From Bradyrhizobium hipponense (GTDB taxonomy: Bacteria > Pseudomonadota > Alphaproteobacteria > Rhizobiales > Xanthobacteraceae): a stretch of 53,125 nucleotides of DNA. The position numbers and the translations under genes are program-made. Shown here piece by piece: positions 49,801-53,125 of this stretch (position 1 is its first letter; every line of letters starts with the position of its first letter). The notes beneath the pieces were generated by a model. The model was not told where the DNA came from, did no database searches, and saw only the letters and a list, made by a program, of their open reading frames with translations. The stretch covers positions 1 through 53,125 of the forward strand of contig NZ_VSTH01000039.1 in the NCBI RefSeq assembly GCF_008123965.1, given 5' to 3'.

Positions 49801-50214
49801 CTACAGCTCCACCACCACGTAGTCGCTCTCGACCTGCACCGGAATCGTCTCGACGACATACGGTCCCTTCACCACGCTCGCGCCCGGCTCGACATGAGCC
49901 GGATACGCCTTCACGCGGAAACGGCGTGGATCGCAATAGGACTGGCCGGTGCGGACGTCGAACTCCCAGCCATGCCAGGGACAGCGGATGATCTCGCCGA
50001 GTTTCGTATATTCGATCTCACCGGGGTCGCTGGATTGCGCGAGGCCGATCAGCGGGCCCTCGCACAGCGCCGCGCCCTGATGCGGGCAGCGGTTCATCAG
50101 GCCGAAATACTCGCCCTTGATGTTGAAGATCGCGATCGGCCGCCCTTCGATCTCCAGGAATTTGCGTGTCCCCGGCGGAAGCTCGTCGACCGGCGCAATC
50201 ACGTGTCGCGCCAT
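49801..50214 (-). CDS. Rieske [2Fe-2S] ferredoxin-type protein
   Basis: A 137-residue Rieske protein with CPHQGA (Cys43, His45) and CPWHGW (Cys78, His81), the complete cluster set, in a small soluble domain. It ends in QVESDYVVVEL. The start ATG overlaps the amidohydrolase stop by 1 nt (TGATG), so translation is coupled. Such proteins serve as electron carriers for ring-hydroxylating oxygenases or as fused domains of such enzymes; no oxygenase is in view. Confidence 0.92.
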   Translation of the reverse strand: MARHVIAPVDELPPGTRKFLEIEGRPIAIFNIKGEYFGLMNRCPHQGAALCEGPLIGLAQSSDPGEIEYTKLGEIIRCPWHGWEFDVRTGQSYCDPRRFRVKAYPAHVEPGASVVKGPYVVETIPVQVESDYVVVEL

Positions 50215-51323
50215 CAACCAATCCCGTAGAGCTTCTTGGCATTGCCCAGATAAAACGCCTCGCGATTGGCCTCGCTGACGCCGGCCGGCAGCACGCGCGA
50301 CGGCTCGTCGTAATCCCAATGCGGATAGTCGGTCGCGAACAGCAGCCGGTCCCAGCCGATCCACTTGATGACGTCGAACAGATCCTCGCGCCGCTCCGGA
50401 TCCTCCATCGGCTGCGTGGTCCACCACACCTGCTCGCGGATGTATTCCGACGGCGGCCGTTTGACATGCGGCACCTCGCTGCGCAATCGCTGCCAGACCT
50501 TGTCGAGACGCCAGGCCAGCGACGGCGCCCAGCCGAAGCCGGCCTCGATCATCACCATCTTCAGTTTCGGGAAGCGCTCGAACACGCCTTCGAGCACGAG
50601 GCTCGCAAGCGCCGATTGCTGGCACTGCGAATGGCCCACCATTTCCTCGATGTAGTAGCTCGGCCAGCCCGACGGCGTGATCGGGTTGCCGCCGAAACCG
50701 AAGGCGTGGACGCCGACGGGCAGGCCCGCTTCTTCCGCGGCCTGATAGATCGGCCAATAGCGGCGCTGGCCAAGCGGCTCGACATTGCGGCTGAGCAAGA
50801 GCACCTGCACGAAATTCTTGTCGCCGGCACGCTCGCGGATTTCGGCGGCCGCCGCCAGCGCATCCTCATTGCCGACGACGATCGAGGCCTTCAGCCGCTT
50901 GTCCTTGCTGGTCCATTTGTCGATCTGCCAGTCGTTGACCGCAGAGCACAGCGCGGCCGACAGCTCGTGATTTCGGATCCCCTGCCCGGTATTGAGCGGA
51001 TTGAGCACGCCCAGTTGCACGTTGTTGGGATCGAGCAGCTGTTGCTGCATGAAGGAGAGCGACGAGCCCTGCGGACCGCCCTCCGGCGGATAGGCATCGC
51101 GGCGCGAGGCGTTGGGCTGGGCCTTCGGATAGGGTGGCCCCTCCATCATGCCCTGATAGGCATGGACGCCGTAGACTTCGAGATGATGCTGCCATCGTTT
51201 GGCGAGATAAGGATAGAGCTCGGTGCGGGTCGCGCGTGCCGGGTGGATGTCGCAGTCCGCGATCGCGGTTTTGGTGGTCAGGGGGGAAGCGGCTTCTTGG
51301 CTCTCGCGGAACTGGATATTCAT
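50214..51323 (-). CDS. Amidohydrolase family protein (TIM-barrel metal-dependent hydrolase/decarboxylase type)
   Basis: A 369-residue amidohydrolase_2-type protein. Motifs: DCDIHP (start of strand 1 with DxH), LPVGVHAFGFGG (His of strand 5), MIEAGFGWAPSLAWRLD and LLFATDYPHWDYDEP (Asp of strand 8). Members include aromatic decarboxylases (ACMSD-like) and lactonases. GGAGG lies 7 nt before the ATG. It is the paralogue of the gene at 51349, 25 bp downstream of it, and translationally coupled to the Rieske gene. Confidence 0.9.
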   Translation of the reverse strand: MNIQFRESQEAASPLTTKTAIADCDIHPARATRTELYPYLAKRWQHHLEVYGVHAYQGMMEGPPYPKAQPNASRRDAYPPEGGPQGSSLSFMQQQLLDPNNVQLGVLNPLNTGQGIRNHELSAALCSAVNDWQIDKWTSKDKRLKASIVVGNEDALAAAAEIRERAGDKNFVQVLLLSRNVEPLGQRRYWPIYQAAEEAGLPVGVHAFGFGGNPITPSGWPSYYIEEMVGHSQCQQSALASLVLEGVFERFPKLKMVMIEAGFGWAPSLAWRLDKVWQRLRSEVPHVKRPPSEYIREQVWWTTQPMEDPERREDLFDVIKWIGWDRLLFATDYPHWDYDEPSRVLPAGVSEANREAFYLGNAKKLYGIG

Positions 51324-51348
51324 CGCCTTGCCTCCTTTGGCAGTGGGC

Positions 51349-52407
51349 TCACGTCAGGCGGGGATAGGTTGCATGCGGATTATCGATCATGATCTTGCGC
51401 ACGAGATCGGCGGTGAGACCTTCGGGCAGCGCGTCCTGGCCGTCGAACTGCCAGTGCGGATAGTCCGTGGAGAATAAGACCAATTCGTCCGACTGCATAT
51501 GATCAAACAGGCGAATTAATGTCGCCTCGTCCGGCGGCGCGTCAAATGGCTGTAACGAGAAGCGGATGTTGCTGCGCACAATCTCGAGGGGCGCGCGGTC
51601 GACCCACGGCGTCTCCATTCGCACCCCGCGCCAGAACTTGTGCAGGCGCCAGAGATAAGGGGAGATCCAGGAGACGCCGGATTCCAGCAACACCGTCTTC
51701 AGCCGCGGGTGGCGGACAAACACGCCCTCGATGATCAGGCTGGTGAGCTGGGTCTGGAACGCCTGGGCCTGACCGACATAGTCCTCGATGTGATAGGACC
51801 CCCAGCCCACTGCGGTCGGCGGATTGTGATAGGCCGAACCGGCGTGGATGCCCACGGCGAGTTCCAGGCGTTCCGCGGCCTCGTAGATCGGCCACAGCGT
51901 GCGCTTGCCGAGCGGTGTGTCGCCCATCACCAGCATCAGCACCTGCACGAAGCGGCGATCCGCCGCACAGCGCTCGATCTCGGCAACGGACTTCTCGACA
52001 CTCTGCGTCGGGATCACGATCGAGCCGCGCAGTCGCGGGTCGCGGTCGAGCCATTCCTTGGCCAGCCAGTCGTTCAGCGCGCGGCAGAACGCGGCTTGCA
52101 GATCCTCGGAAAACACCATCTGCACGCCGTAGATCGGATTGCAGATGGCGCGAGAGACCTGGAAGGGATCGAGCACGTGGCGCTGCATGTCCTCCAGGCT
52201 TTCGCCCGGCTTGCCGCTCGCGGGGCGCCAGTCGGGGCGCGCTGTGATCGGCGAGTTCTGCGGATAGGATTGCGAGACGAGATCGACCATGCCGCGCGTC
52301 GTCACTTGGTCGCGCCAATAGTCGCTCAGATATGGCAGCAGGCTGGTCAGATGCGGCACGGCCGGATGCACGTCGCAATCCACCCCGCCGGCAATCAGGG
52401 ACGCCAT
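51349..52407 (-). CDS. Amidohydrolase family protein, first gene of a three-gene operon
   Basis: A 352-residue relative of the 50214 protein: VDCDVHP, LAVGIHAGSAYHN, LLESGVSWISPYLWRLH and LFSTDYPHWQFDG correspond motif by motif. Overall identity between the two appears moderate, so they may be subunits of a heteromer or act on successive substrates. AGGGAGA precedes ATG 52407. The operon reads amidohydrolase, amidohydrolase, Rieske. Confidence 0.9.
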   Translation of the reverse strand: MASLIAGGVDCDVHPAVPHLTSLLPYLSDYWRDQVTTRGMVDLVSQSYPQNSPITARPDWRPASGKPGESLEDMQRHVLDPFQVSRAICNPIYGVQMVFSEDLQAAFCRALNDWLAKEWLDRDPRLRGSIVIPTQSVEKSVAEIERCAADRRFVQVLMLVMGDTPLGKRTLWPIYEAAERLELAVGIHAGSAYHNPPTAVGWGSYHIEDYVGQAQAFQTQLTSLIIEGVFVRHPRLKTVLLESGVSWISPYLWRLHKFWRGVRMETPWVDRAPLEIVRSNIRFSLQPFDAPPDEATLIRLFDHMQSDELVLFSTDYPHWQFDGQDALPEGLTADLVRKIMIDNPHATYPRLT

Positions 52408-52571
52408 GACGTCTCCCTTTTACGTTTCCTCATGTCTGTTGCGCAGCGCTTCGCCGCACCTCTTTGAGTCCCGCCATTCAATCAGGCCTGCCCGCCGCCC
52501 GCAACACGGCCAATGGCGCTGTCATATGCTAGGAAGGCACAGCTCGGTTGCGATGGGGTGAGGTACTGGAC

Positions 52572-53054
52572 ATGAAAGAGCTCGTCGGCGTTGCGGAACA
52601 GGTCGCGGCCAAACTGATCGCGCGCAAACAGACCATCGCGGTCGCAGAATCCTCGACCGGCGGCCTGATCTCGGCCAGCCTGCTCGCGGTGCCCGGCGCG
52701 TCAGCCTATTTCCTCGGTGGCGCCGTGGTGTACACCCGCGATGCACGGCGCGTGCTGATGGATATTTCGGATGACGGCATGAAGGGCTTTCGCTCGTCGT
52801 CGGAGCCTTATGCGAAGCTGCTGGCCGAGCAGATGCGGAGCCGTTTCAGCTGCGACTGGGGACTGTCCGAGACCGGCGCGACCGGCCCGAGCGGTAACCG
52901 CTACGGCGATGCAGCCGGCCACAGCTGCATGGCGGTTGCAGGGCCGGCGTCGGAGGTGATGACGCTGGAAACGGGTAGCAACGATCGCCTCGCCAACATG
53001 CAGGCGTTCGCGGCGACGGCGCTGAAATTATTGCTGAAGAATTTGGAGGGGTGA
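52572..53054 (+). CDS. CinA family protein (nicotinamide mononucleotide amidase-like)
   Basis: A 160-residue PncC/CinA C-terminal-domain protein. AESSTGGLISA (25-35) contains the catalytic Ser, GGAVVYT (49-55) and ETGATGPSGNRYGDAAG (about 105-121) are the other conserved loops. The family deamidates nicotinamide mononucleotide in NAD recycling. The N-terminal CinA domain is absent, as in PncC. ATG 52572 is chosen for GAGG at 8 nt spacing; an earlier in-frame TTG is less likely. Confidence 0.9.
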   Translation: MKELVGVAEQVAAKLIARKQTIAVAESSTGGLISASLLAVPGASAYFLGGAVVYTRDARRVLMDISDDGMKGFRSSSEPYAKLLAEQMRSRFSCDWGLSETGATGPSGNRYGDAAGHSCMAVAGPASEVMTLETGSNDRLANMQAFAATALKLLLKNLEG

Positions 53055-53125
53055 CTGCTGCGCCGGCAGCGATCACACTTTCAGTGCCGTCATCCTTGTA
53101 TGGGAAGTGAGTTGTCAAGAGGGCG

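Overview
The window looks like chromosomal sequence from a Bradyrhizobium-type alphaproteobacterium. The evidence is high GC, dense short intergenic palindromic repeats in several recurring families, a mbfA-like iron exporter gene with an Irr-type iron control element, an MlotiK1-type cyclic-nucleotide-gated channel, OpgC, and an initiator tRNA with the alphaproteobacterial-style anticodon stem. This assignment is from recognised families only; no database was searched. I see no phage, insertion sequence, CRISPR array or rRNA.

Layout. 0.2-3.5 kb: a glutathione S-transferase (GST) and a small ORF, divergent from a WYL regulator and a cysteine-cluster protein, then a DUF3307 membrane protein. 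3.8-9.4 kb: an orphan TAXI-type binding protein with membrane anchors, a stand-alone DUF6537 protein, and two divergent membrane proteins with cyclic-nucleotide-binding domains, the second (a K+ channel) coupled to an enoyl-CoA hydratase. 9.6-11.4 kb: a second GST/WYL pair around a perfect 13+13 bp operator. 11.5-19.9 kb: a small secreted protein, desaturase, MetX-like hydrolase, zinc-ribbon metallo-beta-lactamase (MBL) protein, MFS transporter, acyl-CoA ligase, DUF2059 protein and OpgC. 20-25 kb: a large cyclase/AAA/TPR protein divergent from an unknown gene and an SNase-like protein. 25-29.4 kb: SDR/ArsR pair, 14-TM efflux pump, and an ECF sigma factor with a SnoaL-like tail. 29.4-30.1 kb: initiator tRNA and a collapsed aldehyde dehydrogenase pseudogene. 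30.3-38.2 kb: a mostly plus-strand series of SDR, CvpA, SDR, MBL, fumarylacetoacetate-hydrolase-fold, GST, MBL and epoxide-hydrolase-like genes that reads as a catabolic/detoxification set. 38.2-42.7 kb: mbfA, amidase and a membrane glycosyltransferase. 42.7-47.7 kb: alcohol dehydrogenase, acyl-CoA dehydrogenase, SDR and enoyl-CoA hydratase. 47.8-53.1 kb: GNAT/DUF1127, LysR, Rieske plus two amidohydrolases, and CinA.

Themes. Many genes point to degradation of carboxylic or aromatic compounds through CoA thioesters (acyl-CoA ligase, acyl-CoA dehydrogenase, two hydratases, several SDRs, two amidohydrolases and a Rieske ferredoxin). Regulation is mostly by a local regulator next to its target, and several clear palindromic operators are visible. 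The best leads for something new are: the GCTGCCA-type double operator of the first WYL regulator; the cyclase/STAND-like ATPase divergent from an unknown protein and a nuclease-fold protein; the stand-alone DUF6537 protein beside two cyclic-nucleotide-binding membrane proteins; an 18/19-bp hairpin between the efflux pump and the sigma-factor pair; and a glycosyltransferase gene flanked by a 34-bp near-direct repeat derived from the 3' end of the adjacent alcohol dehydrogenase gene.
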